Assembly (NCBI GenBank): GCA_030629475.1
Contig: DAOVOU010000043.1
Coordinates: 1 to 9,764, forward strand
DNA length: 9,764 nucleotides
Source of the DNA: Desulfobacterales bacterium
GTDB lineage: Bacteria > Desulfobacterota > Desulfobacteria > Desulfobacterales > C00003060
Direction of reading: 5' to 3'
The notes under the pieces are model-generated. The model searched no databases and was not told where the DNA came from. It worked only from the letters and a program-made list of their open reading frames with translations. Made by a program: the position numbers and the translations under genes. This document shows, in pieces, positions 1 to 6,047 of this stretch; the stretch's first letter is position 1; each line of letters starts with the position of its first letter.

Positions 1-1101
1 AGCTTCTTTGTGGCTCAAAGTGAGCGAAAAAAGCGGGCAGTCTTTGTCCTGGCATCATATTACGTGCTGGGAATCGCCATTGTCTTCTTTATTCTGGGTC
101 TAATCTCAGGTTTGGCGGGGAGGCAATGGGGCTTCTTGTTTCAAAATCCCTGGTTTGTTATCTTCATCACCATAATTATTCTTTCCATGGCGGCCAGCAT
201 GTTTGGCGCTTTTGAAGTCACGGTCCCCTCGTCTATAATGACGAAGCTTGGCAAATCGCGACAAGGTGCGATCGGGTCATTCATTATGGGATTGACGGTC
301 GGGGTGGTTATTGCTCCCTGTGCGGTCGGCATTGTCATTGGGCTGGTCGGTATCGTTGCCAAGCTGGGCATTGTAGCAAAAGGGGCGTTGCTCTTTTTTG
401 TCATGGGTTTAGGGCTGGGGCTTCCTTATCTTTTCTTGGCCATGTTTTCCGGGGCTTTGAGTCGGTTGCCAAAATCTGGTCTGTGGATGGTCTGGATGCG
501 AAAGTTGTTCGGCTTTCTCCTGATTGGCGTTGCCATCTATTTTCTGCTCCCGCAAGCCAGACAGACTCATGACCAGCAAGGATTCTATCTGGGGATTCTG
601 GCCATTTTTGGCGGACTCCTGCTCGGTTTCTTGGAGCGTGGTGAGGGATATACCCGAAGCTTCAAGACAATTCGCGCCATCTTTGGTATCCTGCTCATCC
701 TTTCAGGGGCCTTACTTGTGAACGCGGCCATCCAACCTGAGGTCCCGGCGATTAATTGGGTGTACTACAGGGGTCAATCCATTGACCAGTTACAAAAGGA
801 AAATAGGCCCGTCCTCATTGACTTCTACGCGGATTGGTGCGCTGCCTGCAAGGAATTGGACCGTAAGACATTTAGAGACCAAAGGGTCATAGACAAATCG
901 AGAGAGTTCATTATGCTAAGAGTAGATTGCACCTTAACAGACGACAAATGCACCGCCTTAACGGAGAAGTTCAAGGTGTCGGGGTTGCCCACGGTGGTTT
1001 TCGTCAGTAGCAAAGGTGAGGACATCTATGGCCTCAGAGCTATTGGCTTCTTGGGGCCGGCTGAGATGCTAAAGAAAATGGAGGAGGCCTTGGCTCAGTA
1101 A
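1..1101 (+). CDS. DsbD/CcdA-like transmembrane thiol reductase with C-terminal thioredoxin domain (5' end outside window)
   Basis: This protein should carry electrons from the cytoplasm across the inner membrane to periplasmic thiols, as DsbD does. The frame is open from base 1. A GTG at 10 is available, but the first DsbD membrane segment and its cysteine are missing, so the gene almost certainly starts upstream. Numbered from the GTG, about seven hydrophobic segments fall at roughly residues 11-37, 46-72, 86-120, 125-148, 158-180, 190-208 and 220-240. The motif APCAVG holds Cys104, which matches the second membrane cysteine of DsbD. A thioredoxin-fold domain follows, with WCAAC at residues 276-280 (Cys277 and Cys280). 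Whether a periplasmic N-terminal alpha domain exists cannot be seen. The 175-bp gap to thiL carries a repeat array, so co-transcription is uncertain. The family call is firm; the exact subfamily (DsbD, ScsB-like or fused CcdA) is not. Confidence 0.88.
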   Translation, partial: SFFVAQSERKKRAVFVLASYYVLGIAIVFFILGLISGLAGRQWGFLFQNPWFVIFITIIILSMAASMFGAFEVTVPSSIMTKLGKSRQGAIGSFIMGLTVGVVIAPCAVGIVIGLVGIVAKLGIVAKGALLFFVMGLGLGLPYLFLAMFSGALSRLPKSGLWMVWMRKLFGFLLIGVAIYFLLPQARQTHDQQGFYLGILAIFGGLLLGFLERGEGYTRSFKTIRAIFGILLILSGALLVNAAIQPEVPAINWVYYRGQSIDQLQKENRPVLIDFYADWCAACKELDRKTFRDQRVIDKSREFIMLRVDCTLTDDKCTALTEKFKVSGLPTVVFVSSKGEDIYGLRAIGFLGPAEMLKKMEEALAQ

Positions 1102-1171
1102 ACGTACTGCGCACGGCAATAAATGGCGTTTTTTGAGACAGCTTTTGTTTAGCTTTGCTGGACAGTTGTTT

Positions 1172-1234
1172 GAAACTCGAAACTTGAAATTTGAAACTCG
1201 AAAAAGCCTCAATTCCAGTTTCCAGTTTCACTTA
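1172..1234. repeat. Period-7 degenerate tandem array between the DsbD-like gene and thiL
   Basis: Nine consecutive 7-nt units can be laid out from 1172. The first five are GAAACTC-type (1172-1206). After a transition unit, TCCAGTT occurs twice (1214-1227). The 7-nt register does not change where the word changes. It fills about a third of the 175-bp spacer before thiL. Confidence 0.75.
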
Positions 1235-1276
1235 TGCGATTGGAGTAAATAAGATCACTGCCAAGAAACTCAGCTC

Positions 1277-2293
1277 ATGACCGTTCAAAGTATAAGTGAC
1301 CTCGGCGAGGTTGGCATCATCCGGCTCATCCAGGGGAAGGTATCTCAAAAGCTTCCATCCTACGTAAAAAAGGGGATCGACGATGATTGCGCGGTTCTGG
1401 AAACCCCGGGGGACAAGGTTCTTCTCGTGACTACAGACACTCTGGTTGAAGGGGTTCACTTCACGAACCAGACCCTTTCCCCGGAGGCCCTTGGTTGGAA
1501 GGCCCTTGCTGTCAATATCAGCGACATTGCTGCTATGGGTGGCACGCCCCGCACGGCACTCCTCTCCATTGGATTGAAGACAAATTCGAAAGTGAGCTTT
1601 TTGGAATCATTTATGGCCGGATTCAACGCTCTTGCAGAGAAAACCGGCATTGTCCTGGCCGGAGGTGACACCGTTGAGAGCCCGTCCCTCGTACTGATCA
1701 CCATAACTCTTCTCGGAGACTGTCTGCCGGGAAGTGTCGTGTACCGCTCCGGTGCCAGGGTCGGCGACGATGTGTGGGTCACCGGCCCGCTGGGCAATGC
1801 GGCCGGAGGGCTATTTGTGCTCCAGGGCAAACAGTCTGGTGCGTCTTCTGGATACGAACCTCTGGTGCGGGCACACCAGAAACCGATGCCTCCGCTCGAC
1901 GTTGGAAAGGCCCTTGGAGGGAGTGGCCTCGCACACGCCATGATCGATATCTCGGATGGTATTGCCAAAGACCTTGGCCATGTCTGTGAGCAAAGCGGCG
2001 TGGGGGCTGTGCTCCGGGCTGCTTCCATACCCATGTCGAGCCAGTTGCTGAGACTGGCCGCCGAGGCAGAAAAAGAAGCTCTCCAATGGGCCCTGCATGG
2101 AGGTGAGGACTATGAACTTTTATTTACGGCATCAACTGCTGATAGAGAAAAGGTCGAATCTGTCACGGCAGAGCTTTCAGGCATGGCCGCTGTGAAGGTG
2201 GGCACCATCATGCGGGACGATGGCATATTGCTTGAGAAACAAAGAGTAAGAGTGCCTCTTGAATCAGGCGGATACTTTCACTTTTGCAAATAG
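1277..2293 (+). CDS. thiL: Thiamine-monophosphate kinase
   Basis: ThiL phosphorylates thiamine monophosphate with ATP to give thiamine diphosphate, the active cofactor, in the cytoplasm. The 338-residue length is normal for the family. The PurM/AIRS-type signatures appear in order: GIDDDCAV (33-40) and DTLVEGVHF (54-62) in the N-terminal Mg/ATP region, NISDIAAMGG (80-89), GGDT (129-132), DISDG (224-228), and HGGEDYELLF (274-283) near the C-terminus. These include the acidic residues that bind magnesium and phosphate. The ATG at 1277 gives a family-like N-terminus (SISDLGEVGIIRLI), although only a weak purine-rich stretch precedes it and no clear Shine-Dalgarno site is visible. The PilZ gene begins 46 bp after the stop, so the two may be co-transcribed. 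No TPP riboswitch is evident in the 175-bp upstream gap, which is largely repeat. Nothing in the protein looks damaged. Confidence 0.95.
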   Translation: MTVQSISDLGEVGIIRLIQGKVSQKLPSYVKKGIDDDCAVLETPGDKVLLVTTDTLVEGVHFTNQTLSPEALGWKALAVNISDIAAMGGTPRTALLSIGLKTNSKVSFLESFMAGFNALAEKTGIVLAGGDTVESPSLVLITITLLGDCLPGSVVYRSGARVGDDVWVTGPLGNAAGGLFVLQGKQSGASSGYEPLVRAHQKPMPPLDVGKALGGSGLAHAMIDISDGIAKDLGHVCEQSGVGAVLRAASIPMSSQLLRLAAEAEKEALQWALHGGEDYELLFTASTADREKVESVTAELSGMAAVKVGTIMRDDGILLEKQRVRVPLESGGYFHFCK

Positions 2294-2326
2294 GGCCTAC
2301 AAAAGCTGACCACAGCGGTTGAGCAG

Positions 2327-2333
2327 AGGAGGG
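2327..2333 (+). promoter_or_regulatory. Shine-Dalgarno site fixing the TTG start of the PilZ gene
   Basis: AGGAGGG lies six bases upstream of the TTG at 2340. There is no in-frame ATG near the conserved N-terminus, so this site is what supports the TTG start. Confidence 0.75.
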
Positions 2334-2339
2334 TAGCAA

Positions 2340-2801
2340 TTGGAGGCAAAAACAATATATGTGACCACAAATAATGAAGCTACTATTGTATGTCATTCAT
2401 GCGGTAAGTGGAAACAAGCCAATGTAGCTCGATATCTGAACCAGAACAAACCGGTCAAGATAAAATGTAGCTGTGGAGCTGCCTTTTCTGTAACATTCGA
2501 GATAAGACAATTTTATAGAAAGGAGGTTAACCTGTATGGCACCTGTTCCATGCATGGCATGGGCAAAGAACAAATCTTCGTAAAAGACATCTCGCGTGGT
2601 GGATTGGGATTTATGATAGACAGAGGGACTGTTGAGAAGGGCGACACTCTGACCGTTGAGTTTGTGCTGGATGACAATGCAAGGTCTACGATATCCGAGG
2701 ATGTGATTGTCAGGACTGTGAAGGACCGGTTTATAGGTGCTGAATTTGTTAACCTCTGCGAACATGCGAAAAAAGTGTTGGGATTCTATCTTCTTCCGTA
2801 A
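2340..2801 (+). CDS. PilZ-domain protein with N-terminal cysteine-rich (zinc-ribbon-like) segment
   Basis: This is a probable cytoplasmic c-di-GMP receptor of 153 residues. The C-terminal PilZ domain carries both ligand-binding signatures: RxxxR as RQFYR (56-60) and [D/N]xSxxG as DISRGG (83-88), spaced as in known PilZ proteins. The first 50 residues hold CxxC (Cys18, Cys21) and CxC (Cys43, Cys45), a four-cysteine pattern that could bind zinc. The start is a TTG with a strong AGGAGGG site six bases upstream. It follows thiL by 46 bp and is probably read from the same transcript; no functional link to thiamine is apparent. No output domain is attached, so it presumably works by contacting a partner, for example in motility, exopolysaccharide or transcription control. 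The PilZ call is confident. The zinc-ribbon reading is inference from cysteine spacing. Confidence 0.88.
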   Translation: MEAKTIYVTTNNEATIVCHSCGKWKQANVARYLNQNKPVKIKCSCGAAFSVTFEIRQFYRKEVNLYGTCSMHGMGKEQIFVKDISRGGLGFMIDRGTVEKGDTLTVEFVLDDNARSTISEDVIVRTVKDRFIGAEFVNLCEHAKKVLGFYLLP

Positions 2802-2855
2802 TCATCATCGTTTCGTATTCTGAATGCCTACCCATCATTCTCTCCGAGGCACAGC

Positions 2856-2875
2856 CCTCCGCAGGCGGGCGGAGG
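2856..2875. repeat. GC-rich hairpin
   Basis: CCTCCGC (2856-2862) and GCGGAGG (2869-2875) form a perfect 7-bp stem with a 6-nt loop. It lies 55 bp after the PilZ stop with no T-run, so it looks like a REP-type palindrome, not an intrinsic terminator. Confidence 0.5.
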
Positions 2876-2910
2876 CCAATATTCCGAAGTGTCAACCCTC
2901 TGACGTTTCT

Positions 2911-3070
2911 GACAATTCTCACGTAACGTCAAAGTAAACCCTAAGATAGTGTTTTACAATGAAAACTGCCTCATTCCTAAAATCCTCCCATCCCCCCTTT
3001 GCTAAAGGGGGCGAGGGGGAATTTCTCTGCTTGCGTGCAATGGAACTTTGACGGAGTCCTGGACAATTCT
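2911..3070. mobile_element. Possible MITE-like element with 9-bp flanking direct repeats
   Basis: GACAATTCT occurs at 2911-2919 and again at 3062-3070, as a target-site duplication would. The 142 bp between begins CA and ends TG, and carries a 9-bp inverted pair, CGTCAAAGT (2927-2935) and ACTTTGACG (3045-3053), near its ends. A strong palindrome sits inside at 2993-3011. The inverted pair is set 7-8 bp in from the direct repeats, so the terminal repeats are imperfect. No coding capacity is seen. This is suggestive only. Confidence 0.35.
2993..3011. repeat. C/G-run palindrome (CCCCCTTT-GCT-AAAGGGGG)
   Basis: A perfect 8-bp stem, CCCCCTTT (2993-3000) with AAAGGGGG (3004-3011), closes a 3-nt loop. 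The flanks add further C-rich and G-rich runs (2988-2992 and 3015-3019). I associate this CCCCCTTT/AAAGGGGG style with dispersed palindromic repeats in Desulfobacterota genomes. No T-run follows. Confidence 0.55.
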
Positions 3071-3072
3071 AC

Positions 3073-3101
3073 TTGACGAAACTTCATGGATTTTCTAAAT
3101 A
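3073..3101 (+). promoter_or_regulatory. Candidate sigma-70 promoter for the HIT gene
   Basis: TTGACG (3073-3078) matches the -35 consensus at five of six positions. TAAATA (3096-3101) follows after 17 bp and is a poor -10 element. The position, about 60 bp upstream of the HIT start, is sensible. The call is weak. Confidence 0.3.
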
Positions 3102-3144
3102 GGTAATAATACTTGGGGCTTTTCTTACGCAGGAATTTTTGTTG

Positions 3145-3153
3145 AAAGGAGGT
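3145..3153 (+). promoter_or_regulatory. Strong Shine-Dalgarno site of the HIT gene
   Basis: AAAGGAGGT ends five bases before the ATG at 3159, which fixes the start of the HIT protein. Confidence 0.85.
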
Positions 3154-3158
3154 CAACC

Positions 3159-3581
3159 ATGGATTGCATTTTTTGTAAAATCGTTAGCGGCGAGATTCCC
3201 TCGATAAAGGTCTATGAGGATGACAGGGTGCTTGCCTTTATGGATATCAATCCCATCAATGAAGGCCATCTTCTGATTATCCCTAAGGCTCATGCTGCTA
3301 CCATCCATGAAATTGCTGAAGGCGATTTCTTGGCGGTTATGTCTGCCACACGCAAACTGGCATCCGCTGTCAAGAAGGCCCTGAATCCGGATGGGATCAA
3401 TCTGCTGCAACTTAACGGCAAGGCTGCCAATCAAGTGGTACCCCATCTGCATGTGCACATCGTTCCCAGGTGGTTCGGTGATGGATTGACCATCTCCCAG
3501 TGGGAGATGGTTGCAGGCAACATGGAAAAGATCAAGGCCGTAGCGGAGAAAATTCAAGGCGAAATGGGGAATGCGGAATAG
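3159..3581 (+). CDS. HIT-family (histidine triad) nucleotide hydrolase/transferase
   Basis: HIT proteins of the HINT type hydrolyse nucleoside phosphoramidates and AMP-linked compounds in the cytoplasm. The 140-residue length fits. The defining triad HLHVHIV is at residues 96-102 (His96, His98, His100), with the last histidine as the presumed nucleophile. The N-terminus CIFCKIVSGEIPS (3-15) has the CxxC often involved in zinc binding in this family, and the block from MDINPINEGH through IIPKAH (28-45) is typical. A strong ribosome binding site supports the ATG. The last codons (137-140) and the TAG stop lie inside a period-7 array, so the final residues GNAE are probably repeat-derived. The cysteine synthase fusion starts 76 bp downstream with the rest of that array between them, so the two may form one transcript. 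The biological substrate cannot be told from sequence. Confidence 0.93.
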   Translation: MDCIFCKIVSGEIPSIKVYEDDRVLAFMDINPINEGHLLIIPKAHAATIHEIAEGDFLAVMSATRKLASAVKKALNPDGINLLQLNGKAANQVVPHLHVHIVPRWFGDGLTISQWEMVAGNMEKIKAVAEKIQGEMGNAE

Positions 3582-3650
3582 GGAATGGAGAATGATGAAC
3601 CGTGAATGGGCAACTGAAAATCCGCAATCCGCAATCCGCAATCCGAATTC
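3567..3650. repeat. Period-7 array across the HIT stop codon and cysteine synthase leader
   Basis: Twelve 7-nt units fit end to end from 3567. Early units are GGGAATG-like and later ones CGCAATC (three exact copies, 3623-3643). Almost every unit keeps AA at positions four and five while the other bases change. The array covers the last HIT codons and ends eight bases before the next start codon, leaving no Shine-Dalgarno site there. Confidence 0.85.
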
Positions 3651-3657
3651 GTAAATA

Positions 3658-5961
3658 ATGCCCTCAATTCTAGACACCATTGGTCACACACCCCTTGTTG
3701 AAATCAAGCGACTCAACCCCAATCCCAGGGTCACGCTACTGGCCAAGCTGGAGTATTTCAACCCTGGGGGTTCCGTAAAAGACCGCATTGCCAGGGCCAT
3801 GATCGAAGCGGGTGAGGCATCAGGAGCCCTCACACCGGACAAAATCGTGCTTGAGGCGACCAGTGGTAATACGGGAATTGGCCTGGCCCTGGTTTGCGCG
3901 GTTAAGGGGTACCGCCTCCTTTTGACTATGTCTGAATCGGCCAGTGTAGAGCGACGCAAAATCCTCCGCGCCATGGGAGCCGAAATCCGGCTGACCCCCG
4001 ATCATCTTGGAACCGACGGCGCCATAGAAGAGGCGTATCGGCTGGCCCGAGAACATCCTGAAACCTATTTTATGACGGATCAGTTCAACAACGAAGCCAA
4101 CTGGCGGAGCCACTACGATGGCACCGGCCCGGAAATCTGGGAACAAACAGCAGGGAAAATCACCATGCTAATTGCAACCATGGGGACCACCGGAACCCTC
4201 ATGGGTACCTCCAGGCGCTTGAAGGAATACGATCCAAGTATTCAGATTGTGGGTGTTGAACCTTATCTTGGGCACAAAATTCAGGGCCTCAAGAATGTGA
4301 AGGAGTCTTATCGGCCTGAGATATATGAAAAGGTGCGCTTAGACAAGAAGGTCAACATCGATGATGAGGCCGCCTTTGAGATGACCCGGCGTCTGGCCCG
4401 AGAGGAAGGAATCTTTGCGGGCATGAGTGCCGGTGCCGCCATGGCAGTTGCACAAGAAGAAGTCAGATCTATGTCTGAGGGTGTGGTGGTGGTGATTTTC
4501 CCTGATGGCGGAGAACGGTATCTGAGCACCCCGCTCTTTGCCATACGTGAGGAAACCAACCTTAAATTTTACAATACCCTGACGCGCGCCAAAGAACCCT
4601 TTGTGCCCCTCCGACCTGGCAGGGTATCTATCTATTCTTGCGGACCCACGGTTTACGATCGGATGCACGTTGGGGAATGTCGCCGCTTTGTCCTGGCCGA
4701 CCTCGTTCGACGGCACCTGGAATACAAGAAGTATGCGGTTACACATATCGTGAACATCTCTGATCTGAACGACAAGACTATCCAGGGATCTCAAGAGGCC
4801 GGCATGCCGCTAAAACCCTTTACGGATAAGTATCTCCGAGCCTTCATGGAGGATATGGAGATCCTGGGTATCAAACCAGCCACACAGTATCCCAGGGCAA
4901 GTGAACATGTTGAGGACATGGTGGCACTGACCGGGCGTCTTGTGGAAAAGGGGTTTGCTTATGAAAAGCTCCGGTCGGTCTATTTTGATATCTCCAGATT
5001 CCCGGACTACGGCAAGCTTTCTGGCATCAATCTTGATAAGATCAAGGTGGGCTCCACTGTTGATCTGGACGAGTATGAAAAAGACAACCCAAGGGATTTT
5101 ACACTCCTCAAGCGAGCCAAGCTTTCTGAACTCAAGCGGGGGATCTACACGAAAACCGAATGGGGTCAGGTAAGGCCTAGCTGGCACATCGAGTCTGCCG
5201 CAATGGCCATGAAATACCTTGGGGAGGCATTTGACATTTACACTAGCAGCCGTGATCTGATCTTTCCTCACCATGAAAATGAGATAGCCGTCAGTGGCGC
5301 TCTGACCGGAAAACCCCTGGCACGCTATTGGATACAGAGCGAACTGGTGCTGTCGGAAGGAAAAAAGGCAGACCGGGATGCTGCTATTCCATATATCCGG
5401 AACCTGTTGGACCGCGGATACAGCGGCAGGTTGATTAGATGCTGGCTTCTTTCCAATCACTACCGGAAACCCTTGAATTTGTCGTATGAAGCACTGGACC
5501 AAGCCGGACGAGCCATCCGTAGACTTGATGAATGTGTCCGCCTCCTCAACAGCGTGGAGGACGGACGCCCCTATCCTGACCTGGACCAGCTCCTTTATGA
5601 CATAAAAACGGGCTTTACAGATGCCATGGATGATGACCTTAACGTATCATCTGCCATGGCCACGATCTTCCATATTGTCAGAAAGATCAATCGTCTAATC
5701 ATGAACAAAGAGCTGGATCAGGCCGGGACCAGGCGAATCATCGATGCCTTCAAGAGGGTCGATGCGGTGCTAAATATCTTTGACTTTGAACAACAGCCCC
5801 AGGATGCACAAGTCAAAAAGCTTATACTTGAGCGTGAAGAGGCGAGGCGCAGGAGGGACTGGAAACTTGCAGATCAGATTAGAGAACGCCTTAGTGCCAT
5901 GGGGGTGGAGGTTAGAGACGAAAAGATTGCGGATTGCGGATTGCGGATTGCGGACCACTGA
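3658..5961 (+). CDS. Fusion: cysteine synthase (CysM/CysK type) + degenerate cysteinyl-tRNA-synthetase-like domain
   Basis: Residues 1-300 form a PLP-dependent cysteine synthase, which makes cysteine from an activated serine and sulfide. PLP lysine is Lys41 in GGSVKDR; TSGNTG (68-73) and GTTGT (176-180) bind substrate and cofactor phosphate; GHKIQGLKN (205-213) resembles CysM-type enzymes. Residues 301-767 align with cysteinyl-tRNA synthetase: CGPTVYD (328-334), HVGE at the HIGH position (337-340), SWHIE (508-512), FPHHENEI (536-543), and a C-terminal EREEARRRRDW helix region (725-735). Three catalytic features are lost: the zinc ligand after WHIE is Ser513, not Cys; the HGGG loop reads YTSS (528-531); and KMSKS is KKADR (569-573). 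Aminoacylation is therefore unlikely. The last 11 residues (IADCGLRIADH) are coded by a heptamer repeat and replace the usual CysRS end. No Shine-Dalgarno site precedes the ATG. The synthase half looks functional; the role of the second half is unknown. Confidence 0.9.
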   Translation: MPSILDTIGHTPLVEIKRLNPNPRVTLLAKLEYFNPGGSVKDRIARAMIEAGEASGALTPDKIVLEATSGNTGIGLALVCAVKGYRLLLTMSESASVERRKILRAMGAEIRLTPDHLGTDGAIEEAYRLAREHPETYFMTDQFNNEANWRSHYDGTGPEIWEQTAGKITMLIATMGTTGTLMGTSRRLKEYDPSIQIVGVEPYLGHKIQGLKNVKESYRPEIYEKVRLDKKVNIDDEAAFEMTRRLAREEGIFAGMSAGAAMAVAQEEVRSMSEGVVVVIFPDGGERYLSTPLFAIREETNLKFYNTLTRAKEPFVPLRPGRVSIYSCGPTVYDRMHVGECRRFVLADLVRRHLEYKKYAVTHIVNISDLNDKTIQGSQEAGMPLKPFTDKYLRAFMEDMEILGIKPATQYPRASEHVEDMVALTGRLVEKGFAYEKLRSVYFDISRFPDYGKLSGINLDKIKVGSTVDLDEYEKDNPRDFTLLKRAKLSELKRGIYTKTEWGQVRPSWHIESAAMAMKYLGEAFDIYTSSRDLIFPHHENEIAVSGALTGKPLARYWIQSELVLSEGKKADRDAAIPYIRNLLDRGYSGRLIRCWLLSNHYRKPLNLSYEALDQAGRAIRRLDECVRLLNSVEDGRPYPDLDQLLYDIKTGFTDAMDDDLNVSSAMATIFHIVRKINRLIMNKELDQAGTRRIIDAFKRVDAVLNIFDFEQQPQDAQVKKLILEREEARRRRDWKLADQIRERLSAMGVEVRDEKIADCGLRIADH
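5925..5952. repeat. (GATTGCG)4 tandem repeat at the 3' end of the fusion gene
   Basis: Four exact copies of GATTGCG lie at 5925-5952, and the stop codon is at 5959-5961. It is the reverse complement of the CGCAATC units at 3623-3643 and 7794-7807. It encodes most of the IADCGLRIAD tail of the fusion protein. Confidence 0.92.
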
Positions 5962-5987
5962 CATTAGGGAAAAGGAAAAGAATAATT

Positions 5988-6006
5988 TACCACAGAGGAC
6001 GCAGAT
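5988..6006. repeat. Short ACCACAGAGGACGCAGA-type repeat fragment
   Basis: The stretch resembles the CACAGAGGACACAGAG-style tandem repeats common between genes in several environmental bacterial lineages. Only about two degenerate units are present. Recognition is from memory of the motif style. Confidence 0.3.
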
Positions 6007-6047
6007 GCCCACTACCTTACCATGAAAGAAAACTACGAGACAATGCC

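Larger units (their letters stand above)
2802..3158. other. Gene-free spacer between the PilZ and HIT genes
   Basis: No credible coding sequence is present on either strand. The spacer holds a GC-rich hairpin (2856-2875), an inverted pair TGACGTT/AACGTCA (2901-2907 and 2925-2931), a C/G-run hairpin (2993-3011), a possible MITE-like unit (2911-3070), a weak sigma-70-like promoter (3073-3101) and the ribosome binding site of the HIT gene. None of the hairpins is followed by a T-run. Confidence 0.7.

Noticed and set aside
1456..2034. 192-codon minus-strand open frame opposite thiL
   Set aside because: It is a shadow of thiL, with composition typical of an antisense reading and no start signal.
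2993..3011. Intrinsic terminator for the PilZ gene
   Set aside because: The stem is strong but has no T-run and sits about 190 bp past the stop, so a dispersed palindrome is more likely.
3153..3680. 175-codon minus-strand open frame opposite the HIT gene
   Set aside because: It mirrors a certain gene with a strong ribosome binding site, and its unusual N-terminal part is only the translated heptad array.
5319..5335. TGGCAC-type sigma-54 promoter core
   Set aside because: It lies within a coding sequence and lacks the TTGC half at the right distance.
4810..5502. 230-codon minus-strand open frame opposite the fusion gene
   Set aside because: It lies wholly within a clear protein family on the other strand and shows no recognisable domain or start signal.
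5934..6047. TTG start extending the unknown protein upstream
   Set aside because: The added residues are only translated repeats and spacer, and they overlap the end of the fusion gene out of frame.
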